This document shows, piece by piece, positions 27,180 to 36,684 of a stretch of 64,000 nt of DNA. The stretch is from positions 192,986 to 256,985 of the forward strand of contig NZ_JBQHTK010000002.1 of NCBI RefSeq assembly GCF_052065755.1, read 5' to 3'. This stretch comes from Allocoprococcus sp004560705 (GTDB taxonomy: Bacteria > Bacillota > Clostridia > Lachnospirales > Lachnospiraceae). The notes beneath the pieces are model-generated. The model made no database searches and was not told where the DNA came from. It was given only the letters and a program-made list of their open reading frames with translations. Position 1 is the first letter of the stretch. The number at the start of each line of letters is the position of its first letter. A program made the translations under genes and the position numbers.

Positions 27180-28499
27180 ATGGGACTTTTGACATTTAAA
27201 GGCGGAGTTCATCCGAATGACGGCAAAAGCTTTGCAAAGGACAAGGAAATTGTAGAACTGTTGCCGAAAGGCGATCTTGTGTATCCGCTTTCCCAACACA
27301 TCGGGGCGCCGGCAAGCCCGGTTGTCAAAAAAGGCGATCATGTCCTGAAAGGGCAGATGATTGCCGAAGCGGGTGGATTTGTATCTGCGCCGATTTATGC
27401 GTCCGTGTCGGGAACTGTAAAAGCAATTGAGCCGCATGTGAACCCGACCGGTGCAAAAGTGAATTGCATTGTAATTGAAAATGATGGTCAGTATGAAGAG
27501 GTGGAATATCCTCCGGTAAAACCACTTTCAGAACTGACAAAAGAAGAGATTCTGAATATGATCGCGAATGCCGGTATTGTAGGTATGGGTGGGGCCGGAT
27601 TCCCGACCCGTGTGAAGCTCTCACCGAAAGAACCGGAGAAGATCGATTACATCATAGCGAACTGTGCAGAATGTGAACCGTATATCACGGCAGACTACAG
27701 AAGGATGATGGAGACTCCGGAACTTCTGGTAGAAGGCATGAAAGTTATTCTCAAGTTGTTTGACAATGCAAAAGGTATTTTTGGTGTGGAAGATAACAAA
27801 CCGGATTGTATCGCAAAACTCAAAGAACTGGTTAAAGACGAACCGCGTATGGAAGTAAAGACATTGATGACAAAATATCCGCAGGGTGCAGAACGTCAGC
27901 TGATCTATGCAACCACTGGACGCGCCATCAACTCTACGATGCTCCCGGCCGACGCAGGATGTGTGGTGGACAATGTAGAAACTGTCATCAGTATTTACAA
28001 CGCGGTTGTGAAGGGAATCCCGTCTATGGAGCGTGTTGTGACCGTGAGTGGTGACGGCGTTGCAAATCCGGGAAATTATAAAGTCCTTTTTGGTACCAAT
28101 CAGAGAGAATTGGTAGAAGCAGCAGGCGGATTGAAGGAAGGATGCGAAAAGGTGATTTCCGGCGGACCGATGATGGGATTTGCCATGTATACGCTTGACA
28201 CACCGATTACGAAAACATCGTCTTCTATTCTCTGTCTTTCCAAAGACGAAGTATCTGCAAGTACGGCGACCGCATGTATCAACTGCGGAAGATGTGTGGA
28301 GGCCTGCCCAAGCCGAATCATACCGTCCAGACTTGCGGATCTTGCAGAACGTCATGATGAAGCAGGATTTGTCAAGATGAACGGACTGGAATGTGTGGAA
28401 TGTGGTTCATGCAGTTATGTCTGTCCGGCAAAGCGCCATCTGAAGCAGGCAATCGGCTCCATGAGAAAGACTGCACTTGCAAATAAAAAGAAAAAATAG
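27180..28499 (+). CDS. rnfC: Rnf complex subunit RnfC
   Basis: Peripheral subunit of the ferredoxin:NAD+ oxidoreductase that couples electron flow to Na+ or H+ export. 439 residues from ATG 27180; a TTG at 27174 is in frame. The N-terminal barrel-sandwich domain is followed by the FMN/NADH-binding GMGGAGFPTRVKL region. Two 4Fe-4S motifs are near the C-terminus: CINCGRCVEACP and CVECGSCSYVCP. It has no long C-terminal repeat, as expected in Clostridia. First gene of rnfCDGEAB. Confidence 0.96.
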   Translation: MGLLTFKGGVHPNDGKSFAKDKEIVELLPKGDLVYPLSQHIGAPASPVVKKGDHVLKGQMIAEAGGFVSAPIYASVSGTVKAIEPHVNPTGAKVNCIVIENDGQYEEVEYPPVKPLSELTKEEILNMIANAGIVGMGGAGFPTRVKLSPKEPEKIDYIIANCAECEPYITADYRRMMETPELLVEGMKVILKLFDNAKGIFGVEDNKPDCIAKLKELVKDEPRMEVKTLMTKYPQGAERQLIYATTGRAINSTMLPADAGCVVDNVETVISIYNAVVKGIPSMERVVTVSGDGVANPGNYKVLFGTNQRELVEAAGGLKEGCEKVISGGPMMGFAMYTLDTPITKTSSSILCLSKDEVSASTATACINCGRCVEACPSRIIPSRLADLAERHDEAGFVKMNGLECVECGSCSYVCPAKRHLKQAIGSMRKTALANKKKK

Positions 28500-28529
28500 A
28501 ACAGTACAGAGAGGAAGAGGTGAACAAAA

Positions 28530-29501
28530 GTGAGTGAACAATTGAAAATTTCATCTTCACCACATATTCGTTCCAAAGCGACGACCAGTAATATTATGAT
28601 GTGGGTTGCAATCGCACTTCTGCCGGCGACCGCCTTTGGAATCTATAATTTCCGTGACACACATGCATGGCTTGTTGTGATCGTGACGACAGCAGCAGCA
28701 GTACTTACGGAATATATTTATGAGAAACTGATGCACAAACCGATCACGATCAAAGATTTCAGTGCAGTTGTCACAGGACTTCTGCTTGCACTGAACCTTC
28801 CGCCGACAGCACCACTTTGGATGGGAGTTCTCGGAAGCGTATTTGCAATCCTGGTCGTAAAGCAGCTGTTTGGAGGACTGGGACAGAACTTTATGAACCC
28901 GGCACTTGCTGCAAGATGTTTCCTGCTGATTTCTTTTACCGGCAGAATGACATCCTTTACATATGACGGGATTTCAGGTGCCACACCGCTTGCGGCTATC
29001 CGCGCAAATGTGGAAGCAGGCAACAGTGCACTGGCAGGAGTGAACAGCATGGATATGCTCCTTGGAAAGATCGGAGGAATGATCGGTGAGACTTCTGTGA
29101 TCGCAATTATGATTGGCGCGATTATTCTGATTCTTATGGGAATTATCGATCTTCGTATTCCGGGAACTTATATCGTGACATTTGCATTATTCATTGGAAT
29201 TTTCGGCGGATTTGTTGATGGAATCGGATTTTTCAACATTCCTTACATGACAGCACAGCTCTGCGGCGGCGGTCTGATGCTTGGAGCGTGGTTCATGGCA
29301 ACCGATTACGTGACATCGCCGATTACGAAGAAGGGACAGATCGTATATGGAATCATTCTTGGTGTTCTGACCGGAATCTTCCGTTTGTTCGGAGGGGCCG
29401 CAGAGGGCGTATCCTACGCGATCATCTTCAGTAACCTTTTGGTTCCGCTGATCGAAAGAGTTACTCTTCCAAAACCATTCGGTAAAGGAGGAGAAAAATA
29501 A
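28530..29501 (+). CDS. rnfD: Rnf complex subunit RnfD
   Basis: Integral membrane subunit with about eight to ten helices that carries covalently bound FMN. The flavinylation site is the Thr in SGATPLAAI (near residue 152), modified by ApbE in characterised complexes; an apbE gene lies in this window. 323 residues, starting at GTG 28530 behind GAGGAAGAGGTGA. Its stop codon overlaps the rnfG start by one base (TAATG), implying coupling. Confidence 0.96.
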   Translation: MSEQLKISSSPHIRSKATTSNIMMWVAIALLPATAFGIYNFRDTHAWLVVIVTTAAAVLTEYIYEKLMHKPITIKDFSAVVTGLLLALNLPPTAPLWMGVLGSVFAILVVKQLFGGLGQNFMNPALAARCFLLISFTGRMTSFTYDGISGATPLAAIRANVEAGNSALAGVNSMDMLLGKIGGMIGETSVIAIMIGAIILILMGIIDLRIPGTYIVTFALFIGIFGGFVDGIGFFNIPYMTAQLCGGGLMLGAWFMATDYVTSPITKKGQIVYGIILGVLTGIFRLFGGAAEGVSYAIIFSNLLVPLIERVTLPKPFGKGGEK

Positions 29502-30103
29502 TGAATAAAATATTAAAAAATACATTGATCCTTACCGCGATTACCGTGATTGCCGGTACGGCTCTCGGACTGGTATATGAAATAACAAAAGATCCGATTG
29601 CAAAGGCAGAAGCTGATGCAAAGCAGGAAGCCTGCCAGACGGTTTTCCCGGAAGCAGATACATTTGAAGAAGTGGAAGTTGATTCGGATGCGGCGGCGAA
29701 GGCGGTAGAAAGCATGGGAACCAATGCAACGGTCGATGAAGTGTATGTGGCAAAAATGGGCGGTGATGAAGCAGGATATGTGATCACTACAACAGATAAA
29801 GACGGATACGGTGGAAATATTCAGATTTCTGTTGGAATCATGAATGACGGAACCATGAACGGTATCTCCATTCTGTCGATCGGTGAGACGGCAGGTCTCG
29901 GTATGCGTGCGACAGAGCCGGAATTCTATAATCAGTATGCAGAGAAGAAGACAGACAAGTTCTATGTTGCCAAGGATGGCGGAGAGAGTGAGCCGATTGA
30001 TGCACTCAGTGGTGCAACGATCACCAGCCGTGCCGTGACCGGAGCCGTCAACACAGCACTTGGTTATTTTCAGAATGCGTTAGGAGGTAGTGGAAATGAA
30101 TAG
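29501..30103 (+). CDS. rnfG: Rnf complex subunit RnfG
   Basis: Membrane-anchored subunit with an N-terminal helix (residues about 7-25) and an extracytoplasmic FMN-binding domain. The covalent FMN site is in DALSGATITSRAVT near the C-terminus, matching the SGAT signature used by ApbE. 200 residues. Start overlaps the rnfD stop by one base, with GGAGGAGAAAA upstream. Its 3' end overlaps the rnfE start by 8 nt. Confidence 0.96.
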   Translation: MNKILKNTLILTAITVIAGTALGLVYEITKDPIAKAEADAKQEACQTVFPEADTFEEVEVDSDAAAKAVESMGTNATVDEVYVAKMGGDEAGYVITTTDKDGYGGNIQISVGIMNDGTMNGISILSIGETAGLGMRATEPEFYNQYAEKKTDKFYVAKDGGESEPIDALSGATITSRAVTGAVNTALGYFQNALGGSGNE

Positions 30104-30797
30104 TTGTACCGAAAGATTATATAATGGTTTAATTAAAGAAAATCCGACCTTCGTCATGATGCTTGGTATGTGTCCGACACTTGCGGTAACGACTTCTGCG
30201 ATCAACGGTATCGGAATGGGACTTTCCACTACGGTTGTACTGGTACTCTCGAACATGCTGATTTCCATGCTCCGAAAAGTAATTCCGGATTCAGTCAGAA
30301 TGCCTGCATTTATCGTAATTGTGGCATCATTTGTAACAATGGTGCAGTTCCTTCTGCAGGGCTTTGTTCCTTCACTGTATGATTCGCTTGGAATCTATAT
30401 CCCGCTGATCGTAGTAAACTGTATCATTCTGGGACGTGCAGAAAGTTATGCTTCCAAGAATCCGGTACTTCCGTCTATCTTTGACGGTATCGGAATGGGA
30501 CTTGGATTTACATTTGGTCTTACCTGTATCGCAATCGTGCGTGAACTGATCGGATCCGGAAAAATCTTCGGAATCCAGATCATGCCGAGTTTCTATGAGC
30601 CGGTCACCATCTTTATTCTTGCACCTGGTGCATTCCTGGTACTTGCGTTCCTTGTTGCAGCACGCAGCAAGATCATGAAGAAGATGGCAGCAAAAGGCAA
30701 AGAAGTTCCGAAAGCACAGGGATGTGCAGAAGGCGGATGTGCGTCATGCGGCGGCTGTGAAGGAAAAGTTTTCCCGACAGGCCAGGAAAAAGAATAG
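30096..30797 (+). CDS. rnfE: Rnf complex subunit RnfE with Cys-rich tail
   Basis: Integral membrane subunit with six predicted helices, related to RnfA in inverted topology. The membrane part begins YNGLIKENPTFVMMLGMCP, including the conserved Cys that holds an intramembrane iron-sulphur cluster with RnfA. ATG 30096 follows TAGGAGG by 7 nt; the GTG at 30090 is too close. 233 residues. The C-terminal tail is unusual, ending in a CxxxxCxxCxxC cluster (GCAEGGCASCGGCEG, about residues 207-221) that could bind a metal. Confidence 0.95.
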   Translation: MNSCTERLYNGLIKENPTFVMMLGMCPTLAVTTSAINGIGMGLSTTVVLVLSNMLISMLRKVIPDSVRMPAFIVIVASFVTMVQFLLQGFVPSLYDSLGIYIPLIVVNCIILGRAESYASKNPVLPSIFDGIGMGLGFTFGLTCIAIVRELIGSGKIFGIQIMPSFYEPVTIFILAPGAFLVLAFLVAARSKIMKKMAAKGKEVPKAQGCAEGGCASCGGCEGKVFPTGQEKE

Positions 30798-30809
30798 GAG
30801 GAATACGAG

Positions 30810-31385
30810 ATGAAAGAATTACTTATTATTGCGATTGGTTCAGCACTTGTAAATAACGTAGTCCTCAGCCAGTTCCTGGGAATCTGTCCGTTCCTCGGAG
30901 TTTCCAAGAAGATCGAGACAGCTGCAGGTATGGGAGGAGCCGTTATCTTCGTTATTACGATTGCATCATTTATCACCAGTTTGATTTACCGTTTTATCTT
31001 GATGCCGACAGGGTTCGAATACCTTCAGACGATTGTATTTATCCTTGTCATTGCAGCACTGGTACAGTTTGTAGAAATGTTCCTGAAGAAAACGATGCCT
31101 CCGCTTTACAATGCACTTGGTGTGTATCTTCCGCTGATCACAACAAACTGTGCAGTACTTGGAGTTGCACTCACGAACGTACAGAAGGAATATACCATTC
31201 TGGAAGGTGTGGTAAATGGTTTTGCAACAGCACTTGGATTCACGATCGCCATCGTCATCATGGCCGGTGTTCGTGAGAAAATCGAATACAATGATATCAG
31301 CGAGTCTTTCCAGGGAACACCGATCGTACTGCTTACGGCAGCACTTATGTCCATCGCGTTCTTTGGATTCTCCGGAATCATATAG
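30810..31385 (+). CDS. rnfA: Rnf complex subunit RnfA
   Basis: Six-helix membrane subunit that pairs with RnfE around the central iron-sulphur cluster. 191 residues. The conserved opening VNNVVLSQFLGICPFLGVSK carries the cluster Cys, and a second conserved Cys is in LITTNCAVLGVAL. ATG 30810 follows AGGAGGAATACGAG. It lies 12 nt after rnfE and 12 nt before rnfB. Confidence 0.97.
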   Translation: MKELLIIAIGSALVNNVVLSQFLGICPFLGVSKKIETAAGMGGAVIFVITIASFITSLIYRFILMPTGFEYLQTIVFILVIAALVQFVEMFLKKTMPPLYNALGVYLPLITTNCAVLGVALTNVQKEYTILEGVVNGFATALGFTIAIVIMAGVREKIEYNDISESFQGTPIVLLTAALMSIAFFGFSGII

Positions 31386-31397
31386 GAGGACCGGATT

Positions 31398-32189
31398 ATG
31401 AGTATAACAGGAATTTTAGTTGCTGCACTCATCGTGGGCGGCACCGGCCTTTTCATCGGTGTCTTCCTCGGAGTTGCAGGTAAAAAATTTGCGGTAGAAG
31501 TTGATGAAACAGAACAGGCAATTCTGGAAGCACTGCCGGGCAATAACTGTGGCGGATGCGGATACGCGGGATGTTCAGGACTTGCGGCAGCCATTACGAA
31601 AGGTGAGGCACCACATAACCGCTGTCCGGTCGGAGGAGCTCCGGTAGCAGAAAAGATTGCCGCAATTCTCGGAACCGACGCAGGAGAAACGGTCCGTCAG
31701 ACTGCATTTGTCAAATGTGCCGGAACCTGCGGCAAGGCAAAACAGGCCTATGACTATACAGGAATTGAAGACTGTGTTATGGCGAGCCAGATGCAGAACG
31801 GCGGTCCGAAAGGATGTGGCTTCGGATGTCTCGGATTTGGAAGCTGTGTAAAAGCCTGTCAGTTCGATGCGATTCATGTGGTAGACGGCATTGCGGTAGT
31901 AGATCCGGAGAAATGTAAAGCCTGCGGAAGCTGTGTGAGCGCCTGTCCGAAACGCCTGATTGAGATTGTGCCATACGAACAGAAACATCTGGTTCAGTGC
32001 AGCTCCAGAGATAAAGGAAAAGATGTTATGAGCGTATGCTCTGTCGGATGTATCGGATGTAAGATGTGCGAGAAGGTCTGCGAATTCCAGGCAGTGACTG
32101 TGACAGGCAATATCGCCCACATTGACCCGGAAAAATGTACAAACTGCGGAAAATGTGCGGAAAAATGTCCGAAGAAGATTATTAAATAA
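31398..32189 (+). CDS. rnfB: Rnf complex subunit RnfB
   Basis: Ferredoxin-facing entry subunit. An N-terminal membrane helix (residues about 5-27) is followed by the four-Cys domain NNCGGCGYAGCSGLA and then several 4Fe-4S motifs, including CKACGSCVSACPK, CIGCKMCEKVC and CTNCGKCAEKCPK. 263 residues. Last gene of rnfCDGEAB. A DUF2752 gene starts one base after its stop codon, so the transcript probably continues. Confidence 0.96.
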   Translation: MSITGILVAALIVGGTGLFIGVFLGVAGKKFAVEVDETEQAILEALPGNNCGGCGYAGCSGLAAAITKGEAPHNRCPVGGAPVAEKIAAILGTDAGETVRQTAFVKCAGTCGKAKQAYDYTGIEDCVMASQMQNGGPKGCGFGCLGFGSCVKACQFDAIHVVDGIAVVDPEKCKACGSCVSACPKRLIEIVPYEQKHLVQCSSRDKGKDVMSVCSVGCIGCKMCEKVCEFQAVTVTGNIAHIDPEKCTNCGKCAEKCPKKIIK

Positions 32190-32190
32190 T

Positions 32191-32664
32191 ATGAAGCATC
32201 AAATAAAAAAAGCAGCGAAGGTGATGGGAGAAGGACTCCTGCTCGTGTGGCAGGATGTCCGGAACCTGTGGCCTGTGCTGCTTGTTCTGGTATTGTATTT
32301 CCTTCTTGGAAAGTTTGTGCTTCACAGTCTCTGCCCCAGTGTGATCCTGACCGGATTTCCTTGCCCGGGCTGCGGCATGACGAGAGCGATGCTGTCAATC
32401 CTGAGAGGAGATTTCGCATCCGCATGGAGATTTCATCCGTTTTCCTACGTGCTTCTTATGTGGGCTGCGGCATTTGGAATACGAAGATACATCCTCCAGA
32501 AGGATGTCAAGATCCTGATGAAATGTCTGATCGTGATTCTGATCGGGATGCTGGTGTTTTATGTGTATCGGATGGTACGGTATTTTCCGGGAGAACCTCC
32601 GATGAGTTACGATGAGAGCAGCCGGCTGTATCGGTTATACAGACTTTGGAAAGGGAATGTATAA
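32191..32664 (+). CDS. DUF2752 family membrane protein
   Basis: Small membrane protein of unknown function, 157 residues with about three helices. The DUF2752 signature FPCPGCGMTRA is near residue 56, followed by a second helix region (HPFSYVLLMWAAAFG). ATG 32191 starts one base after the rnfB stop, so it is likely translated by coupling on the rnf mRNA. Whether it has any role in the Rnf complex is unknown. The CPGCG motif suggests a redox or metal site, which is inference. Confidence 0.85.
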   Translation: MKHQIKKAAKVMGEGLLLVWQDVRNLWPVLLVLVLYFLLGKFVLHSLCPSVILTGFPCPGCGMTRAMLSILRGDFASAWRFHPFSYVLLMWAAAFGIRRYILQKDVKILMKCLIVILIGMLVFYVYRMVRYFPGEPPMSYDESSRLYRLYRLWKGNV

Positions 32665-32780
32665 GCGTACATTTCCAGTGAAAGAGAAATGTGAAAGGTA
32701 TGTGAAGAATGTTGTTTTTTAATATTTGCTGTGGTATTATGATACCAGTTTAAGTAGATGAATGACAGGAGGAATATACC

Positions 32781-33479
32781 ATGGATAACGAGTTGGAGAA
32801 CAAGGTATCGCAGGAAGAGAGCGTTTTAGATACACAGCCGGACTTGCAGCCGGAAGGGGTAGGTACTCCGGCGGAACTGACGGAGGCTGATGGAAACTGT
32901 ACTGTAGGAGCAGAAGAAGCACAGATTACGGAAGACACATCGGTAACTGTACCACAGCAGGAGAAGCCTGTTTTGGAACAGACGGAGGTTAAACCGGATG
33001 AAGAGCCGGTTTACACGGATCCGAATGCGGACACAGTACATAAGCAGCAGACAGCGGGACATTATTCTTATGGAGATCCGAATATGGGATATTATGGAAA
33101 TGCACAGCAGACAGGAGCGACGGGCAGTCAGTCGAACGGTGCGTCAGATCCCAATATGAATCAGAGCCAGAATGGTCAGAATTATAACACAAATTCTAAT
33201 CAGGCACAGAAGATAAACTATAATCAGAATTACAACTTCCATCCTGGTCGTCAGACGAATGAAGCACCGCTTTCTATGGGCGAGTGGCTGCTTACTTTGC
33301 TGATCGGTGCAGTACCGTGCTTTGGAATCATCATTTACTGTATCTGGGCATTTGAGAAGAACGGCAATGTGAATCGTAGAAATTACTGCCGTGCATATCT
33401 GATTATGACTCTGATTGCTTTTGCAATTGTCATGATATTTGTTTTTGTTGCGATAATCGGAGCATTGCTTAGCTTCTAA
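32781..33479 (+). CDS. membrane protein with disordered acidic/Gln-Asn N-terminus
   Basis: 232 residues. The first 80 are acidic and proline/glutamine-rich. Residues about 85-165 are rich in Asn, Gln, Gly and Tyr. The last 65 hold two membrane helices (LLTLLIGAVPCFGIIIYCIW and LIMTLIAFAIVMIFVFVAII) joined by a short basic loop with NRRNYCRAYL. This C-terminal module is common in gut Firmicutes and of unknown function. ATG 32781 follows AGGAGGAATATACC. It is probably monocistronic, with a weak terminator behind it. Confidence 0.8.
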   Translation: MDNELENKVSQEESVLDTQPDLQPEGVGTPAELTEADGNCTVGAEEAQITEDTSVTVPQQEKPVLEQTEVKPDEEPVYTDPNADTVHKQQTAGHYSYGDPNMGYYGNAQQTGATGSQSNGASDPNMNQSQNGQNYNTNSNQAQKINYNQNYNFHPGRQTNEAPLSMGEWLLTLLIGAVPCFGIIIYCIWAFEKNGNVNRRNYCRAYLIMTLIAFAIVMIFVFVAIIGALLSF

Positions 33480-33498
33480 TTGAATAATAATTTTTATT

Positions 33499-33533
33499 GA
33501 AAAGGCCAGTCCGAGTGGGGAGTGGTCTTTTTC
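33499..33533 (+). terminator. possible terminator after 32781-33479
   Basis: Imperfect stem around AAAGGCCAGTC and GAGTGGTCTTT with one wobble and one mismatch, followed by TTCTT. Confidence 0.5.
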
Positions 33534-33830
33534 TTATTCTTAGAGGTTCCAAGTCTTGCCTGCCTGACGAGCACTATTTTTATAAACGAAAAAAGTTTGT
33601 ATTTCTCCTGCAATTTCGTTCAATAAGAAACAGACAAAGTATTTGGAGAATAAACTTTAGAAAATCTTTAGCATTTTGTGCCGTGTTCTTTAAGAAGTCT
33701 CATCTATCCTATACGTAGAGCAAAAGAAAAACGTGTTTGCTTTACGGAGGTGAAAAAAAGTGTATAATATGAAAGTGTGACCTGGTACATTAGGTGCACG
33801 CAATGAATGGAAGAGATGAGGGAAAAGAAC
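33534..33830. other. 297-nt gap before the two-component genes
   Basis: No convincing gene. A TTTACG (33741-33746) and TATAAT (33763-33768) pair with 16-nt spacing is a plausible promoter for the response regulator. The rest is AT-rich, with no repeat or structured RNA that I can identify. Confidence 0.4.
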
Positions 33831-34538
33831 ATGGAAATGAATCATGTATTAATAGTAGAAGATGACAAAGAAATCCGGGAAGGTGTTGAGATTTATCTGA
33901 AAAACCAGGGGTATGAGGTATTCCAGGCCGCGGACGGTGTTGAAGGTCTTAAGATGATAGAAAGAGAAGAAATTCATCTTGCGATCGTAGATGTGATGAT
34001 GCCGAGAATGGATGGGATCACAATGACAATGAAGCTTCGTGAGAAACATGATTTCCCAGTGATCATGCTGTCAGCCAAATCGGAAGAAGTGGATAAGATC
34101 ATGGGACTGAACATCGGAGCAGATGATTATGTTACGAAACCATTTACACCGATGGAGCTTTTAGCCCGGGTAAATTCACAGCTTCGGCGCTACCGGAGAT
34201 TTGCAGAAAAATTAAACAAACAGAACGAAGGGAAGAATATACATGTCGTCGGTGGTCTTGAACTGAATGAGGACACTGTGGAAGTAACCGTAGACGGAGA
34301 ACCGGTCAAACTGACACCGATCGAATATAAGATTCTTTTACTATTAATGAAGAATCCCGGAAGAGTATTTTCTTCCGAAGAGATTTATGAAAGAGTCTGG
34401 AATGAACGGGCGATCAATACGGATACGATCATGGTGCATGTGCGGAATATCCGTGAGAAGATTGAGAGCTGCCCGAAAGAACCAAAATATTTGAAGGTGG
34501 TGTGGGGCGTTGGATACAAAATTGAAAAACAGGCATAA
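33831..34538 (+). CDS. OmpR/PhoB family response regulator
   Basis: 235-residue two-component regulator. The receiver domain (about residues 5-118) has acidic pocket EDD, phospho-acceptor Asp in LAIVDVMMPRMDG and the conserved Lys in DDYVTKPF. The C-terminal winged helix (about 140-232) ends with the VRNIREKIE recognition helix and VWGVGYKIE. ATG 33831 follows GAGGGAAAAGAAC; ATG 33807 is in frame but less well placed. The kinase gene overlaps its end. Target genes are unknown; the divergent or adjacent genes do not identify a signal. Confidence 0.93.
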   Translation: MEMNHVLIVEDDKEIREGVEIYLKNQGYEVFQAADGVEGLKMIEREEIHLAIVDVMMPRMDGITMTMKLREKHDFPVIMLSAKSEEVDKIMGLNIGADDYVTKPFTPMELLARVNSQLRRYRRFAEKLNKQNEGKNIHVVGGLELNEDTVEVTVDGEPVKLTPIEYKILLLLMKNPGRVFSSEEIYERVWNERAINTDTIMVHVRNIREKIESCPKEPKYLKVVWGVGYKIEKQA

Positions 34539-36654
34539 ACTTGCGATCGTGCTTATTGTTGCTGCACTTGCAGTTGTAAGCATCATTATGGTAGAGAATT
34601 ATGGGAAATTCTACCGCGCTATGGAAGAAAGGCAGGAACTGGAGCAGGATTATTATCAGGATAAAGAAGAACTGATAAAGGAGATGCTCATGAGCAGTTA
34701 TGTGCTCTATTATGCACAAGGCAAAGGGGACGATGCCTATGGATATCTTCCCAGGTCTGAATATACTGGGGTTTATCAGGTGTTTGAAGGGCTGGCTCCT
34801 TATGTGAATTATCAGATGGAAATAGCAAAAGAGACTACGACAGAAGATTCTGCTTCAAAGGATTCTGCTGCAGAGGATACCAATGCAGATGATTCCAAAT
34901 CAACATCCGCTGAAACAGAGAATACAACCATTATTACGGATACGGAAGAAAACGATATTTTGAGAAAATGGGATCAATACGCATTTGGAGTTGCTTTTGG
35001 ATATGATGAAAACGGAACGCCTTATTATCTTGACTGCATTGGGGACAGAGAAGAAGAGACAGAAAAAAGCATTCGCAGAATCATCGGCGAACTGACGGAC
35101 TATCCGCTTTGTGACCCGATAATGGATAATGAACTTCCGGGAGCACCGGTTCATTCTGTATTCTACTTTGGAATGACGCAGGAAAATCTTGACTGCTATC
35201 TGGTGTCTCAGATCTATGTCAACGAGAGTGCACCGGATATCGAAGTATACACTTTCTTCGCTCTTGCCATGCTGATGATCCTTCTTGCCATGCTTCTGCC
35301 TCGCTTTAAGACGCTTCATACCGGGGAGGAACGCATATTCCACACACCATTTGAAGCGGTTCTGATTATTGGATGCTGTACCGTGGCGTGGATTTTGGAT
35401 CACTGCGGATGGCTGGTGGCACGTAATACGGGAAGAGGATACTACCCGGAAGATTTTCTGATCTGGATGGCAGTGTTTGCTGTTGCATACTGGATCGGAG
35501 GATGCACAAGGCAGATCTACACACTTGGTATCAAGGGGTACCTAGCACAACGGGTACTATGTGTAAAGCTTTGGGAAAAATCCGGGCTTCGTTTGAAAAA
35601 TATTTATGAATGGATCAAAGAAAAACTTCATCGGTTATACCACTCCTTTTATGATATCGATCTGAAAGAGAAGAATACCAAAGTGATCCTGAAGATCGTT
35701 GCGGTTAATTTTTGTATCCTTCTGATCTGTTGCATGATGTGGGTGTTCGGTATCTTTGCACTTTTAATCTATTCGCTCATTTTATTCTTTATCCTGCGGA
35801 AATGTTTTGATGATATCCGTACGAAATATGCGCTTCTGTTGGAAGCTACAGGAGAGATCGCAAAGGGCAATCTGGATGTGGAGATCAAGGAAGATCTGGG
35901 GATTTTCAGTCCGTTCCGCGAAGAGATACAGAAGATACAGAGTGGTTTCAAAAAAGCGGTCAAAGAAGAGGTGAAGAGCCAGCGTATGAAGACAGAGCTG
36001 ATTACGAATGTGTCTCATGATCTGAAAACACCGCTCACGGCGATCATTACCTATGTGGATCTTTTGAAGGAAGAGACGGACGAAGAAAAGCGGAAATCCT
36101 ATATCGATGTGCTGGATCAGAAATCCATGCGCCTGAAAGTACTGATCGAGGATCTGTTTGAGATCAGTAAAGCGAACAGCGACAATATTTCTCTGAATCT
36201 GGTTCAGGTCGATATTGTGAATCTGTTTAAACAGGTGGAACTGGAGCTGGATGAAAAAATCAAAGCGGCTGATCTGACACTGCGCACGGATTTTCCGGAA
36301 GAGAAAGTGAACCTTCTGCTGGACAGTCAGAAGACTTACCGGATTTTTGAGAATCTGCTGGTCAATGTGGCAAAATATGCGCTTGGGGGCACCCGCGTTT
36401 ATGTAGAGATCCGAAAAGAAGAGAAGGAGGCTGTGATCCGGATCAAAAATATTTCTGCTACGGAGCTGAATTTCAATCCGGATGAGATCACAGACCGTTT
36501 CGTACGTGGGGATGTTTCCAGAAATACGGAAGGCTCCGGTCTGGGGCTTGCCATCGTGAAAAGTTTTGTGGAACTCCAGAAGGGAACCTTCGTCATAGAG
36601 ACCGAAGCAGATCTCTTCAAGGCAGAGATCCGCTGGCCGCTTGTTCTAAATTAA
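34510..36654 (+). CDS. multi-pass sensor histidine kinase
   Basis: Membrane sensor kinase, 714 residues. One N-terminal helix (about residues 10-28), then an extracytoplasmic domain of about 210 residues with an acidic Ser/Thr/Asp-rich stretch. About five to six further helices follow (250-430), so the sensor is more complex than a two-helix kinase. Then come a HAMP-like segment, H-box TNVSHDLKTPLTAI, N-box FENLLVNVAKYA and G-box GSGLGLAIVKSF. The start is taken as TTG 34510, inside the regulator gene (29-nt overlap); TTG 34522 is an alternative, and no ATG fits. ApbE follows on the opposite strand. Confidence 0.88.
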   Translation: MDTKLKNRHKLAIVLIVAALAVVSIIMVENYGKFYRAMEERQELEQDYYQDKEELIKEMLMSSYVLYYAQGKGDDAYGYLPRSEYTGVYQVFEGLAPYVNYQMEIAKETTTEDSASKDSAAEDTNADDSKSTSAETENTTIITDTEENDILRKWDQYAFGVAFGYDENGTPYYLDCIGDREEETEKSIRRIIGELTDYPLCDPIMDNELPGAPVHSVFYFGMTQENLDCYLVSQIYVNESAPDIEVYTFFALAMLMILLAMLLPRFKTLHTGEERIFHTPFEAVLIIGCCTVAWILDHCGWLVARNTGRGYYPEDFLIWMAVFAVAYWIGGCTRQIYTLGIKGYLAQRVLCVKLWEKSGLRLKNIYEWIKEKLHRLYHSFYDIDLKEKNTKVILKIVAVNFCILLICCMMWVFGIFALLIYSLILFFILRKCFDDIRTKYALLLEATGEIAKGNLDVEIKEDLGIFSPFREEIQKIQSGFKKAVKEEVKSQRMKTELITNVSHDLKTPLTAIITYVDLLKEETDEEKRKSYIDVLDQKSMRLKVLIEDLFEISKANSDNISLNLVQVDIVNLFKQVELELDEKIKAADLTLRTDFPEEKVNLLLDSQKTYRIFENLLVNVAKYALGGTRVYVEIRKEEKEAVIRIKNISATELNFNPDEITDRFVRGDVSRNTEGSGLGLAIVKSFVELQKGTFVIETEADLFKAEIRWPLVLN

Positions 36655-36684
36655 TAATTGCAGCCGAAGTGCACTGTTTCAGGT

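Noticed and set aside
33497..33718. A 73-codon frame after the disordered membrane protein gene.
   Set aside because: It starts in the probable terminator, lacks a ribosome site and has no protein-like pattern.
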